A stretch of 64,000 bases of DNA from Yponomeuta sedellus. Taxonomy: Eukaryota; Arthropoda; Insecta; Lepidoptera; Yponomeutidae. Location: positions 15,946,944 through 16,010,943 of the forward strand of contig OW203740.1 of the NCBI GenBank assembly GCA_934045075.1. Direction: 5' to 3'. Under the pieces are notes generated by a model that saw only the letters and a program-made list of their open reading frames with translations, did no database searches and was not told the origin of the DNA. Of the stretch, positions 20,784-31,386 are shown piece after piece. The translations under genes and the position numbers were made by a program. Every line of letters starts with the position of its first letter. Position 1 is the stretch's first letter.

Positions 20784-21148
20784 GATATCAACCTTGTATA
20801 TCCCCACTGCTCGGGCTCGGATCTCTTCTTGCATCGCAGGAAGGTTAAGCCATACTTCACCACGGGGGCCACGTCCGGGTTGGTGGATGGTTGTAAGACA
20901 GTGGGGAGACTTACTGCCGGAAGTTATCAAGCCGCCCATAAGGCCTCTGACATGGCTTAACGACTGCCATTACATGACAGCCGGCACCAACGGCTTGACG
21001 TGCCTTGCGAAGCACGGAAGCGTTCGGAAAAATGCCACTAGCGGTAGTCACGGGACGGTCACCCATTCTCCATCTGACCGCGCCTGTTGTTGCTCAACTC
21101 AAGTGATTGATTCCAATCACTCGATTTGACTAGGTCACGAGTGCTTCT
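20784..21148 (-). mobile_element. 5S-SINE, complete minus-strand copy
   Basis: Head at 21060-21148 ('ttgttgctcaactcaagtga' is the reverse of the GTTAAGCAACA block), tail 'ggatatcaaccttgtatatc' at the low end. All shared body blocks are present. Its overlapping open frames are not genes. Confidence 0.85.
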
Positions 21149-21186
21149 ATTTCTATTCGTTTTTTTAATTTGACATAAAAACGGAT

Positions 21187-21262
21187 AAAAACGTACCCGA
21201 AGTGGCAGTCCCTGGTCTCTACCTACCCCTCTGGGATACAGGCGTGAGGTTGTTATGTTAAT
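21187..21262 (+). pseudogene. LINE V 3' scrap
   Basis: 'agtccctggtctctacctac' then 'ccctctgggatacaggcgtg' corresponds to QSLVSAYPSGIQA-stop of family V. Only about 75 bp remain. Confidence 0.65.
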
Positions 21263-21333
21263 TTGATATTAAGAGGACAATAAATTTGAAAGTCATTTTC
21301 AAATAAAATAAATTTATTGGCTTCACACTATCT

Positions 21334-21505
21334 AGTTATATATTAAACGGGTCTAGTCTAAAAATGACTACCTACAATAATTGACTGTACTAGCCATTTC
21401 AGTCTACCCGAAATCACGGCAACTGTAACGCTGCCAAAACGTCGGGAAATAAGGTAATCACGTTTTACCTAATGGATAATCGCGATCAGACCCGTTTAAT
21501 ATATC
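21334..21505 (+). mobile_element. Penelope-like unit with terminal inverted ends
   Basis: 'atatattaaacgggtcta' at the left and 'agacccgtttaatatatc' at the right are inverse. The interior has 'ggcaactgtaacgctgcc' followed by AAAACGTCGGG and 'ggtaatcacgttttaccta'. Confidence 0.6.
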
Positions 21506-21999
21506 ACTATGTATGAGTATCGCGAATAATTAAGAAATACTCTCAGACTATCTGTTTACCATTCCAATACTTTCTCTTTACCACTCGCTGTAACTGAGTC
21601 GTTTAATATAACAAAGAATTGTATTAAAACAATGTAATTTATATGCAGAGACTAGACGTCCTTCCCAAATTGAGAACACTAATCTATTTAGTATATTATC
21701 ATATTCAAACCTACAGGGCGTCACACAATTGTATGCCTCTGCAGGCGCTTTGGGGGGGTACTAACTCCCGCCACCGATGGAATAAAAACTATTTTTTTTT
21801 TTTCAAAAAGTAACATCAATATTCTTAAAAATATGTTATTAAGTTAAATAAAATTAATTAAATAATATTTTTAATCGAGTTCCGTCTTCTTCAATCAAAA
21901 TCGATTAAAGTCCTAGATTCTAAACTGTAGGTTCTAAAAATAATTATCACTGATATAAAAATTTTGGCAATTAACTTTTTAAAAAAAAAAACGTGTTAT
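21506..21999. other. Unassigned AT-rich intron
   Basis: No gene or repeat recognised. Ends in an A run just before the RTE frame. Confidence 0.4.
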
Positions 22000-22065
22000 A
22001 AAAGATAGTTATGGCATTTCACTGGTCGATCAAGTGCGCAACGTTGTAATCCGACAAAAGACCAG

Positions 22066-22370
22066 AGTGCTTAGTGCGAGTTTTTTAACTACTCGATCGC
22101 GTTAACGTAAACTCATTTTTCTATGGCATTGAGGAAGCGCCACCTAGCGACAAGTATGGAAATTAAAATTGCTGAGTGCGAGTTGTAATGGTTTACGTTG
22201 AGAAGTGAACACGTTTACCAGCCAAAACACGAATAAAGGCGAGTGCGAGTGGTACTGTGACAGCGTTTTGCCAGTTCGAACGGTTAACTTACTCATACTC
22301 ACTACTCAATGCTCAATTAACGCGGTAGTAAAGTTATTCGATTGCATCTGTCAAACTCGCACTAAGCACT
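22066..22370 (+). mobile_element. CWG-MITE copy 1 (305 bp)
   Basis: Inverted ends AGTGCTTAGTGCGAG / CTCGCACTAAGCACT, flanked by CAG on both sides (22063-22065, 22371-22373). Removing the element and one CAG restores the RTE frame. There is no transposase. The interior includes 'gcgccacctagcgacaagta' and 'tttaccagccaaaacacgaa'. Confidence 0.9.
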
Positions 22371-22431
22371 CAGAGTCGAAGATGTGGGCACACGGATCAC
22401 AAAGTTGAAGTGGAGATGGGCGGGACACCTG

Positions 22432-22586
22432 AGTGCTTAGTGTTCACTTCTCAACGTAAACCATTACAACTCGCACTCAGCAATTTTAATTTCCATACTT
22501 GTCGCTAGGTGGCGCTTCCTCGATGCCATAGAAATAACAGTTTACGTTAACGCGATCGAGTAGTAAAAAAACTCGCACTAAGCACT
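22432..22586 (-). mobile_element. CWG-MITE copy 2 (155 bp, internally deleted)
   Basis: Same inverted ends, opposite orientation to copy 1, lacking about half of the interior. Flanks are CTG (22429-22431) and CAG (22587-22589). Excising it with one triplet leaves the RTE frame open with the length expected between WAGH and RRDDGRW. Confidence 0.88.
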
Positions 22587-23044
22587 CAGGTGAGACGGGA
22601 TGACGGAAGGTGGACAAGGGCAGTCACGGAGTGGTGGCCAAGAACCGGTCGTCGTTCGGTGGGTAGACCACTTGCCCGTTGGAGGGACGACATTAAAAAA
22701 GCGGCCGGGGGTCAGTGGTCGAGATTGGCTATTGGAGATAGGGACCGGGAGAGTTGGCGTGAAATGGAAGAGGCCTATACCCAGCAGTGGGCTTCATTCA
22801 TGGGCTGGATAGGTAGATAGATAGATGATTTCTATGCCATTGGTAGCGCTAATTAGCACCCCAAAGCGCCTTAATTATTGTACTCATCAAATATACAGTT
22901 GATGAAAGAGGTATATCGGCAGTACAATTCATTTTTACTGAGTGTTCAACCGAGCATATATCCCTAATTATGTATCCCCAATTCGCAGCCATAGCATTAG
23001 TGATTGTGCCGTGTGGAAGTTATTGATGTCATTCGTATTTTTTT

Positions 23045-23240
23045 AATGGATGCCTAATGTATGTTGACGAAACGAAGGTGATCTGTCTGGATTGTGGCAG
23101 TCCCTAAGTCCTCTGAGGCGTGAGGTTATGTTTACATGTTTGTGGTGTCGTTGTTTCTAGTTCCCACGACACAGGGTATCCTAGTGTGGAGCCAGAAGCA
23201 ATGTATGTGCTTGTATGTAAAGTTATGACATGTGGTAACG
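23045..23240 (+). mobile_element. LINE V scrap followed by SINE F body
   Basis: 23050-23136 retains 'tgttgacgaaacgaaggtga' and 'gaggcgtgaggttatg' of family V with deletions. 23134-23230 is SINE F body ('tgtttctagttcccacgaca', 'gtggagccagaagcaatgta'). Confidence 0.65.
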
Positions 23241-23933
23241 GTGCAAACCTCTTCACACCATTTTTATTTCTTTTCCTATCTATCATTTTCAATTCATTCA
23301 CTCATTTTTCATCACTACCGCTTTACCCTTTGACCAGATCTGACTTTTACCTGCTTCTCCGTTTATCCGCTTTTATCCAGTTTTCTGTTTTACTAATCTA
23401 CAAATAAAACCACACCTGAAGTAGTTCCAGAGTTTATTAATATTTGTAAAGATATCCAACGTTTCACTGGCGCCCAACGCCCAATGTTTGTTATGTTATT
23501 TTTTATATGTTTAAGCAGCACGTGATTTTTTAAACACGATACTTAACTTACGTTAAGGTGTTTGTAATAAAAATGTAAAGGATGACACTATGTCGAAAAG
23601 GTAAGGTCAAGTAAAGATTTTTCTTTCATTTTAGTTGCAAAGTAGCCCGTAACTCAACTGAATAAAGCACTCATTGAAAGGTCGTTGTGATGTCTACTAT
23701 ACATATTTTAGCTGCTCCTGTACCGCTAATATAAGTACGCATGTACCTACTTAAAGTCGTTGACTTCAAAAACATTTTAATCAAAAGTAATTAATAAATT
23801 ACGACCTCTGTTGCGCATTTGCCTACCGACAAATAGTAAAAACAGAGTAAAATACATATTTAAGGGGGACTCCCATACAAGAAACGTAATTTATTTTGCA
23901 CAATATTAATAACGTCAGCAGGGAGTGTTTAAT
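23241..23933. other. Unassigned intronic sequence
   Basis: No repeat or coding frame recognised. Confidence 0.4.
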
Positions 23934-24302
23934 CGATATTAATCCTTGTATATGTCGCCACTGCTGGGACACGGGTCTCTTTCTGCATCGGAGGAAGGTT
24001 AAGCTATACTACTCCACCACGGGGGCCAAGATCGGGTTAGTGGAGGATTGTAAGTCAGTGGCGGGCCTTACTGTCAGAAGTTATCAAGCCGCCATAAGGC
24101 CTCTGACATGTCTTAACGTCTGCCATTACATGATAGCCGGCACCAACGGCCTAACGTGCCTTGCGAAGCACGGAAGCGCTCGGAAAAATGCCACTAGCGG
24201 TAGTCACGGAACGGTCACCCATCCTGCACCTGACCGCGCCTGTTGTTGCTTAACTCAAGTGATTGATTCCAATCACTCGGTTCGACTAGGCAAAAAGCGC
24301 CT
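23934..24302 (-). mobile_element. 5S-SINE, complete minus-strand copy
   Basis: 5S-like head at 24215-24302, tail 'tcgatattaatccttgtata' at the low end. One base is missing in the 'agccgccataaggcc' block relative to other copies. Confidence 0.85.
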
Positions 24303-24344
24303 CGAGGTGTTTAATGTATAGATAGATAATAGTACAGTATGTTA

Positions 24345-24553
24345 GTTTTTAGAATATACCTCGGCTACTATCGTACAGAATCGGATATATTCGTGTAATA
24401 GAAATATCGGAACTAATAATTGACTCTTAATTTCGAATATGTTTTCAAAATAGTGAAGAAAAGTTTTATACAGAACAGGAAGTAGTATTACACTCGCGTG
24501 CTTTCGGCGAAAACCGAACTCTACTCTAAAGCCCGAGGTATATTCTAAAAGCT
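24345..24553 (+). mobile_element. MITE M copy (about 207 bp)
   Basis: Ends 'ttttagaatatacctcgg' and 'gcccgaggtatattctaaaa' are inverse. Interior 'gtgctttcggcgaaaaccga' recurs inverted at 59363-59565. No clear TSD. Confidence 0.75.
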
Positions 24554-25235
24554 ACGACCAAGCTACGACTAAGACTGTGCGATTTTTGTGCGAGTTCGTC
24601 TCCCACTTGGCCGTTTTCTTTAAGATATTTGTCAGCCATCTATAATCGTTTATCTTAGGTCATCTTCGCATTTTCTGTCGCACCCTGTATGTATCTCAGA
24701 CTGACTGGATCTCCTAGGAATGCGAACTTCTTGCCTGCCTTGAACGTATGGTAATAAATGCTTCTAAGCACTGATACCTAAACCATTAAAACGTTCAGTT
24801 TGTTTGATGTCAGAATGCAAAAGAGTTGAACTGAAGGAAAATACAACGAGATACGTAATAATTATCCGTAGTTTAACCTAACCTATACTTTCTGCGATGC
24901 AGGAAGAGTCCCATGCCCCAGCAGTGTGGACATACAAGGGTTAATATCGAAGACCGGTAATGGTCGTTTCATTCACACTATCGGTAGTCTAGTAACCAAT
25001 CGCATTGCAATATTGTAAGTATTAGACTCCAAATCGTCAGTCCACCTCATTGGTTGCCTGCCCACACTTCTGCGCCTGTCCCTAGGTGTCCAGACTAGAA
25101 CTTTTACATCTCATCTTTTATATTACACCATAGAAGACGAACGAAGACGTTAAGTTAGAAATAAAAAAAAAACAAATATAGGTATTTGGGGTTTTCAGGA
25201 TCACCAAAAAAAGGCAAAACGTAAAGTAAGTAAGC
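24554..25235. other. Intron with 5S-SINE and repeat N scraps
   Basis: 24882-24951 is the 3' tip of a plus-strand 5S-SINE ('gcgatgcaggaagagtccca'). 24956-25020 is the core of repeat N ('tttcattcacactatcggta'). The rest is unassigned. Confidence 0.55.
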
Positions 25236-25640
25236 GTTTAGACAGGTAGATAGATAAAACATTTATTCAACTACACAATACTAAAAACAGAGCTTAACAT
25301 GAGATACAAGAGACAAAGAGAAAGCAGAAACAAAACACAGGTTTCAATACAAAGCATACATGCAGTCAAAAACAAAAACAGAACAAAGCATCGAACTATT
25401 TTTTTATACAAATTTTCACGGGTGTGAAAATTTTTATCGTTTTAGCGATAAGACGATAAGCGCCAATTGTATACGGCAATACTTAGATACCATGTAAGCC
25501 TGTTTATGTATTTTGATTTTTGGTGTGTAAAATAAAGAGTTCTAATGTAATATAAAGTTACTCTAGTAAATAAGTTATTGGTTTTTTTTTTCATTGAGTT
25601 CAGAAACTTTTCTTTATAAGAGTATAGATGCATAAAACAT
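25236..25640 (-). mobile_element. Probable LINE 3' region
   Basis: 'gtagatagataaaacattta' at the low end looks like a reversed (TATC)n tail and poly(A) signal. 25440-25510 carries 'ttagcgataagacgataagc' and 'ccaattgtatac', close to the 3' UTR at 17003. The protein part is absent. Confidence 0.5.
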
Positions 25641-26044
25641 TAGTTTAAGAGATACTTAACTTGATTTTTCAGTTGGTCGGCAAAGTTGAATTATACCACA
25701 TTTGTAAAAAAAATTGAATTTACGTAGCAACGCAAATCAAGTTTTTTTACAACCTGGTTGAATTAGATATGATATTAGACATACTTACTTAAAAATTGTT
25801 GTTTGTGACACAATCATAATGACGAGTAGTTAAAATCACATTGATCGCATGTAAGTACTTTAAGTAGTAATAAATACATTTTGAGCTTCAATCTAGAATT
25901 CATGGCACATATTGCGTTGGAATGTATTCCGACTTATTAAGTAATTGACTTTGCAATATACATTGAATTCTCAGGGTATACAATTGATACTACCCAATTG
26001 AAATAGGGTCTACAGAGGACGAAGTTGCGAACAAAAGTAATTTA
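25641..26044. other. Unassigned intronic sequence
   Basis: No gene or repeat recognised. Confidence 0.4.
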
Positions 26045-26360
26045 ATGCAGCCGTAAGTCCCACTATAGCCCACAGGCCATTTCTCAGGGATTCAGGGAGT
26101 CTGGGCTTAATCGCCGGGCGTGCCCACCGCGGATTGGCCAATTTTAAGCGCCGAGACATCTGTGCTCTTCGTCGTGAACACCTCAGACACGTTTGCTCAC
26201 GATGTCTTCCTTCACTTTGTATTGCTAAGATAACTTCGCAAATGTTAGTACTTAACTAAGAAGACAAAGTCATGGGTACACGCCGGGATTAGATCCCACG
26301 ACCTCGCGAGGAAGAAGCCGGAATTCTACCGACCCTTTACCACGGCTCTACCATCGCACC
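26045..26360 (-). mobile_element. SINE C, near full length
   Basis: From the minus-strand head ('ggtgcgatggtagagccgtg' A box region, 'gtgggatctaatcccgg' B box) through 'gaaggaagacatcgtgagca' to 'tgggactta'. This is the most complete C copy in the left half. Confidence 0.75.
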
Positions 26361-26754
26361 AAAGTAAGCAGTAGATTAAATACAAAATGAACCAAATGAC
26401 TAGTCACGCATAGCGATGCATTAAAGCGTACAGTTCAGTTAATTGAATGGTTACCAGATGACAATTACCAGTAAGTTACGATAAATTGCATTTTATTTAT
26501 CTTAAAAAAAGAGCTATTGGTGCACGGCGGGCTCATTATCTAACTTTTAACGGGTGAGTTTTAGAAACTATGTACCAACTCAGAACTGTCAAAAGTATGT
26601 TTGCGCCTCTTTTTTATGGATTAGTATTTCCAGTAGCTTATATTACCGTGGCGTAAAAAATAACTAACATAATGACGTAAAAATTATCATCACATAACAA
26701 ATTTTTGGGTCGCATTTGAAGATTATTACACAATATCTTTATAAATTTTATTTT
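26361..26754. other. Unassigned intronic sequence
   Basis: No gene or repeat recognised. Confidence 0.4.
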
Positions 26755-27090
26755 ATTAATTTATCAAAGCCCACAACACAAAACAATATAAAATAAGTAA
26801 ATAAATGTAGGCCAAACATACGCCAATTACGGACTAATATTTTTTTTATACTAATCTTATTTACGAAACACAAAGCAGGCATCAGAGTTGCCTGGTCTTA
26901 GTTATATTAAAACAAAGTTTTGAATACCAAAATTAAGAATATAAAAATCAAAATAATTCATGCAAAACATTTCGGCGCCTGTATGTGTATGTAAGTGTGT
27001 GTGTGTGTTTGTGTGTGTGTGAGAGTGATTGGAGAGAAAGTCTGAAATTCAAGTTATTTTATGTTCTTTATGGTTTTTATGACCTGGTGT
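26755..27090 (-). mobile_element. Probable LINE 3' UTR with GT microsatellite
   Basis: 'ttattaatttatcaaagccc' then 'aaataaatgtaggccaaac' reads like a reversed LINE 3' end. A short (GT)n/(GA)n run lies at 26995-27030. Weak support. Confidence 0.35.
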
Positions 27091-27094
27091 CTGA

Positions 27095-27301
27095 AAGCTT
27101 CTTGAGATACATGAAATATATCAATGTCTGAAAAAGATTGATTATAAATTATAGCCAATGTGTTATTCTGACGTTTATGCTATACTCGTATCATTGTAAA
27201 GTTTCAATAAAATTCATTCAGTAGTTTTTAAGTGAAAGAGTAACATACATCCATCCATACATCCATATTTACAAACTTTCGCGTGTATAACATTAGTAGG
27301 A
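27095..27301 (-). mobile_element. Helitron, 3'-truncated
   Basis: On the minus strand it begins TCCTACTAATGTTATACACG after an A, matching the 5' end at 12127. It continues 'atgttactctttcacttaaa'. The CTAG end is missing. Confidence 0.7.
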
Positions 27302-27397
27302 TTTAACTAATCCAATTTCTATCACAAACGTCAGCTTTGGTGCGCACAATTAGGCTTCTATGCAGTTTACAGTTAATAGAGATACATAGAGAGATAT

Positions 27398-27547
27398 AGG
27401 TACCGACTATATTCTTCATGCAATCTACTCCATCCAAAGGTTGTCTGGAAGAGATCGCTCTTAGCGATAAGACCGCCAATTGTATAACATTACTTAGATT
27501 TAAGAATCATGGTTGTAATATTTTTCTGGTTGTGCAATAAAGAGTTC

Positions 27548-27580
<33 letters not shown>

Positions 27581-27582
27581 AG
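27398..27582 (+). mobile_element. LINE 3' end with (ATCT)n tail
   Basis: Almost identical to 17003-17168 over 'cttcatgcaatctactccat' to 'gtgcaataaagagttc', then about 10 ATCT units. Confidence 0.85.
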
Positions 27583-27725
27583 GTCAAGAGACTGGTCGCT
27601 AACTCGCACCATTCGTTACGAATATGTCACAATCTTGTGGAATTTGTCCGCTCAATATGGTGGCGTTGGGACAGTCGAGAGAGACCTAGGGAATGTCTTT
27701 AGTACGACAGCGTTTTTGAAACATA

Positions 27726-28250
27726 AAAAAAAACCGGCCAAGTGCGAGTCAGACTCGCGCACCGAGGGTTCCGTACAAACCTGTATTATAGACCTGAGTA
27801 TTTGGTATAAATTTCAATTTAATACCTCTACGCGTTTATGAGGAAATGGGTAGTAAGTTTAAAATTATTAAAAAAATATATATTATGTGATGTAACTAAA
27901 AATTTATGGTTTTCGTAATTTTTCCTTTATCTATGCTATAAGACGTTGCTTCGTACCAAATTTCAAGATTCTGAGTTCACGGGAAGCACCCTGTAGGTTT
28001 TGATTCCCTTGCAAGTGTCGAAAATTTGCGGCATAAACGGATGTATCTTTTGATTGCGTTGGCTTAGAAGTTTGATTTTTTCACAGCTTCAAGGGACAGT
28101 AGACCTGAGTAATTGATATAAATTTCAGCTTCATACCTCCACGCGTTCCTGAGAAAAAGGGTCTTGACAGACGGACGGACGGACAGACGGACAACAAAGT
28201 GATCCTATAAGGGTTCCGTTTTTTCCTTTTGAGGTACGGAACCCTAACAA
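27726..28250 (+). mobile_element. Repeat H, long copy
   Basis: Begins 'ggccaagtgcgagtcagact', includes 'accgagggttccgtacaaac', two copies of 'gacctgagtatttggtataa'-type text (27790, 28105) and a (GACG)n-like run. It ends in 'aagggttccg' and 'ggtacggaaccctaa'. Widespread in Lepidoptera to my recollection; class uncertain. Confidence 0.65.
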
Positions 28251-28604
28251 GGAGGTTTCCTACGATAAGACCCACTTGCACCTGTTCTGAAATATAAGTA
28301 GTCGCCTTTTTAATTGAATTTTGTTCCCTAAGTCTCGTCTAATAGTCTACTATTAGAAGAGTCTTAAGGAAATCGTGTTTTTGTGAATATCACCGTTAGT
28401 TTTTGGATTCAATTATAAACTTGTAAACGTTCTAAAAAGGGTTCTAATGTGGACTTCTTTTCGACCACTACTACTATACCTACGAGTATCTAGGCAGTAA
28501 ACTTCAAATTCACGAACCAAATATCCGTAAATACAAATATAGCTGCATAAATTAATGTAAATAGATAAAACACTTATTTACATTTGCACACATATTCCTA
28601 TATT
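28251..28604. other. Unassigned intronic sequence
   Basis: No gene recognised. 'aatagtctactattag' at about 28340 is a small palindrome. Confidence 0.4.
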
Positions 28605-28909
28605 TCGCTCTTAGCACCGGCTGCCTGAGTGATTTTAACCGATCACGAAGGTTAAGCAACATAGGGCGCGTTTTGTGCATGGATAGGTGACTGTCTATGA
28701 TTAACGCTAGTGGCATTTTTCCGAGAGGTTCCGTGCTTCGCAAAGCACGTTAAACCGTTGGTGCCGGCTGTCATGTAATGGCAGTCGTTAAGCCATGTCA
28801 GAGGCCTCATGAGCGGCTTGATAACTTCTGACAGTGAGACCAGCCACTAGTCTTGCAAGCCTTCACCATTCCGGACTTGGCCTCCTGGTGGAGTAGTATA
28901 GCCTAACCT
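28605..28909 (+). mobile_element. 5S-SINE, second subfamily, 3' truncated
   Basis: The head keeps more of 5S rRNA than type 1 copies: 'ccgatcacgaaggttaagca' then 'acatagggcgcg', against CCGATCACCGAAGTTAAGCAACATCGGGCGCG split in 5S. The body breaks off at 'gcctaaccttgcaa'. Confidence 0.85.
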
Positions 28910-29264
28910 TGCAAACACTTTTTCTGAATCTGCGGTTTTCGGCTAGAAAAGGCTATTCTTATTCTGTCTTGATATCGCTCCCGCTTCTGTCGTCTCTCAG
29001 GCCACACCACTGCAGTCGCGCAGTAGGTGTTCATTGCGGGCCGGGATCTGTGCCACGTCGAGTTACGCAATACACGCGAATGTAACAATTTCAAACACTC
29101 CAAACCCTTCTTTGGAATGCCTCTAGATTGCCAGTTTTTAACTCGAGGGTTGCCTAAGAAACTGGCTAAGTCAGGATGTAGTTTTTTCGCGCTTTCGAAA
29201 GTTGTCAAGCTAAATATGGCACTTTTCCTAGTCGTATGGTTAGTGGGTAGAGCTTTTTATTTCA
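28910..29264. other. Unassigned stretch with opposing open frames
   Basis: A 101-codon minus frame (28903-29208) and an 80-codon plus frame (29027-29269) overlap. The minus one includes RRQKRERYQDRIRIAFSS but no known domain or splice context. Not called as a gene. Confidence 0.3.
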
Positions 29265-29330
29265 TTTGAATTGATAGCGTGCCTTAATGCGTATCAGCTG
29301 ATAGGCATTAAAGCACGCTATCAATTCAAA
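29265..29330. repeat. Near-perfect 66-bp palindrome
   Basis: Arms of 26 bp ('tttgaattgatagcgtgcct...' and its complement) differ at one base. The loop 'tatcagctgata' is itself palindromic. Confidence 0.9.
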
Positions 29331-29460
29331 TCAGTGATTTTTACTGATTGTTAATTTCCAGAAAGGCTCGAGAAAGGCCTACTTCGTAGATACTTAGTAA
29401 GAGATTTACAAACTAGTAATTGTATAACTGACAGCCTTAATAAATTATCTATGATGTCTA

Positions 29461-29809
29461 TATCAATATCAACTCTTGTATGTCCCCACTGCTTGAGCAC
29501 GGGTCTCTTCCTGCCTCGCACGAAGGTTAGGCCATACTCCACCACGGGGGCCAAGTCCGGGTTGCTGGAGGATTGTAAGACAGTGGCGAGCTTTGCGGTC
29601 GTAAGTTATCAAGCCCCCCATAACGCCCCTGACATGGCTTAACGAGTGCCATTACATGACAGCTGGCACCAACGGCGGAAGCGATCGGAAAAAATGCAAC
29701 TAGCGGTAGTCACGAGATGGTCATCCATCCTGTACCTGACCGCGCCTGTGGTTGCTTAACTCAAGTGATTGATTCCAATCACTCGGTTCGGCTAGTCCAC
29801 GAGCGCTTC
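29461..29809 (-). mobile_element. 5S-SINE, minus-strand copy
   Basis: Complete except for a deletion in the body after 'tggcaccaacgg' (29673), where 'cttaacgtgccttgcgaagca' is lost. Head and tail are intact. Confidence 0.82.
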
Positions 29810-30089
29810 ATCCCTAGGCCATCATTAGGACAACACGATGTCCTAATCTCAAACTAAAACCTACGTAACATAATAGTAATATTATGTAAATAAAAAATAT
29901 TTTTCATTTATAAGCCCATGACTTGAGAACGATTTGGAAAATGCCAGATCGGTGCTGTAATATCATAGTATCAACATTAAAATTCATACGATACGTACGA
30001 ATAAGGTATTCAAGGGAAGAAAAACTGTAAATGTTGCATATAAATTTAAGATAATCTAACACTTTCCCTGGTTCCAAACTAGGATACCA
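29810..30089. other. Intronic sequence with a recurrent SINE-like body
   Basis: 30003-30089 ('aagaaaaactgtaaatgttg' to 'caaactaggataccatg') recurs at 30360-30430 and 33218-33303. It is probably the 3' body of a SINE whose head is missing. Confidence 0.45.
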
Positions 30090-30365
30090 TGTACCATTTG
30101 ACGGCCTTGGTAGCGCTGCGGTTTGGCACGCTGACTGTAAAACCAAAGGTCTCGGGTTCGATCCCCAGCCGGGTCAAACTAGGAAACGAACTTTTCTAGT
30201 TTGTCTCGGGTCTTGGATGTTATCTATGTATTTACTATGTATTGTATTAAATCTATCGTCGAGTTAGCACCTATAACACACGTCATTTAGTTGTACTTCG
30301 TATATGGCTAACGAGATCTGTGTAATATGTCCATGAATATTTATTTTTTTATTATTATTATAAAT
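30090..30365 (+). mobile_element. tRNA-derived SINE I
   Basis: Head 'ttggtagcgctgcggtttgg' (A box) and 'ggtctcgggttcgatccccag' region (B box) is followed by 'gaaacgaacttttctagttt', 'tcttggatgttatctatgta' and 'atcgtcgagttagcacctat', with a (TTA)n tail. Matches 46745-47042 along its length. Confidence 0.85.
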
Positions 30366-30429
30366 GTTGCAGTAAATGTGCATAGAAATTTACGATAATC
30401 TAACACTTTTCCTAGTTTCAAACTAAATA

Positions 30430-30640
30430 CCATGTGAACCTTGCCCCAACAGTGGGGATACAAGGGTTGATCGAGATACCATCTGCTATGTTAACCAGGC
30501 AAGGACATCACAGACGTGGAAACACACCCAAACTGGGGCCATTTTTACAAATGTCCGGCGATCCCTAGTTGGAATTGAACCCATGACCTTCGGCATGGCA
30601 ATCAGACGTGATACCGTTAGACCAACGAGGCAGTCAAGTC
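30430..30640 (-). mobile_element. SINE E fused to a 5S-SINE-like 3' tip
   Basis: Minus-strand tRNA-like head at 30575-30640 ('gcctcgttggtctaacggta' style A box, 'gggttcaattccaacta'), then the E body. It ends in 'gatcaacccttgtatcccca', which is also the 5S-SINE end. A shared 3' tip would let both use the same LINE. Confidence 0.65.
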
Positions 30641-30649
30641 AGTATAGGC

Positions 30650-30812
30650 CCCTATCTATTTCTCCTCGGCAAATTCACCAATTTGAGGTTGCCTGGAAGA
30701 AATTGCTTTTAGCAATAAGGCCGCCAATTGTATTTGATCTTTTGTATCTGCCGTTTCTGTAACTATTTTTCCGGTATACAATAAAGAATATTCTTATCTT
30801 ATCTTATAGGCG
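30650..30812 (+). mobile_element. LINE 3' end with (TTATC)n tail
   Basis: 'gaggttgcctggaagaaatt', 'gcaataaggccgccaattgt' and 'caataaagaatattcttatc' lead to cttatcttat. A diverged inverted relative lies at 32690. Confidence 0.75.
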
Positions 30813-30814
30813 TA

Positions 30815-31100
30815 GTTGCCCGATTTTTTTTATATGTACCCTATAAATGTCCCGTTACAGGGCACAACCCTTCCTCAGATAGAGAGAGAGAATATGGGCT
30901 TAATTACCACGCGTTCCCAACGAGGATTGCCAATTTCATGCGCTGAGGTGTTTGAGCACCTCAGACACTCAGGTTTCCTCACGATGTTTTCCTTCACAGT
31001 TAGCGAGTGGTATTGCTACTATAAATTCACAAATGCATGTAACTTAGAAGACAAAGTCATTGGTACATGACCGCACTGGGAATCGAACTTGGGTGTCTGT
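30815..31100 (-). mobile_element. SINE C ending at a (CATA)n array
   Basis: All body blocks are present to 'accgcactgggaatcgaact' (B box side). The head is then replaced by the TATG/CATA array, so the neighbouring LINE probably inserted into the SINE head. Confidence 0.8.
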
Positions 31101-31102
31101 AA

Positions 31103-31277
31103 CATACATACATACATACATACATACATACATACATACATACATACATACATACATACATACATACATACATACATACATACATACATACATACATACA
31201 TACATACATACATACATACATACATACATACATACATACATACATACATACATACATACATACATACATACATACAT

Positions 31278-31308
<31 letters not shown>

Positions 31309-31386
31309 TACATACATACATACATACATACATACATACATACATACATACATACATACATACATACATACATACATACATACATA
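31103..31386. repeat. (CATA)n array, about 284 bp
   Basis: About 70 units, with one CA-dinucleotide interruption at about 31292-31310. On the minus strand it directly follows the LINE V stop region. The IHTY and MYVC frames are artefacts. Confidence 0.98.

Larger units (their letters stand above)
22000..22835 (+). pseudogene. RTE-type LINE C-terminus interrupted by two MITEs
   Basis: Three separate stretches form one reading frame. 22010-22065 gives GISLVDQVRNVVIRQKT; 22371-22431 continues VEDVGTRITKLKWRWAGHL; 22587-22820 continues RRDDGRWTRAVTEWW, TGRRSVGRPLARWRDDIKKA, WREMEEAYTQQWASFMGW and stop. KWRWAGH, DGRWT, TGRRSVGRPxxRW and EAYxQQW are hallmarks of RTE/BovB-like polymerase ends. Without the inserts the frame is open. 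The 3' tail is gatagatagatga. Confidence 0.9.

Noticed and set aside
20680..21129. 149-codon plus ORF as a gene
   Set aside because: Falls in SINE E plus 5S-SINE; related frames appear at other 5S-SINE copies.
31103..31386. CRISPR-like or satellite array
   Set aside because: Simple 4-bp repeat without spacers in a eukaryotic intron.
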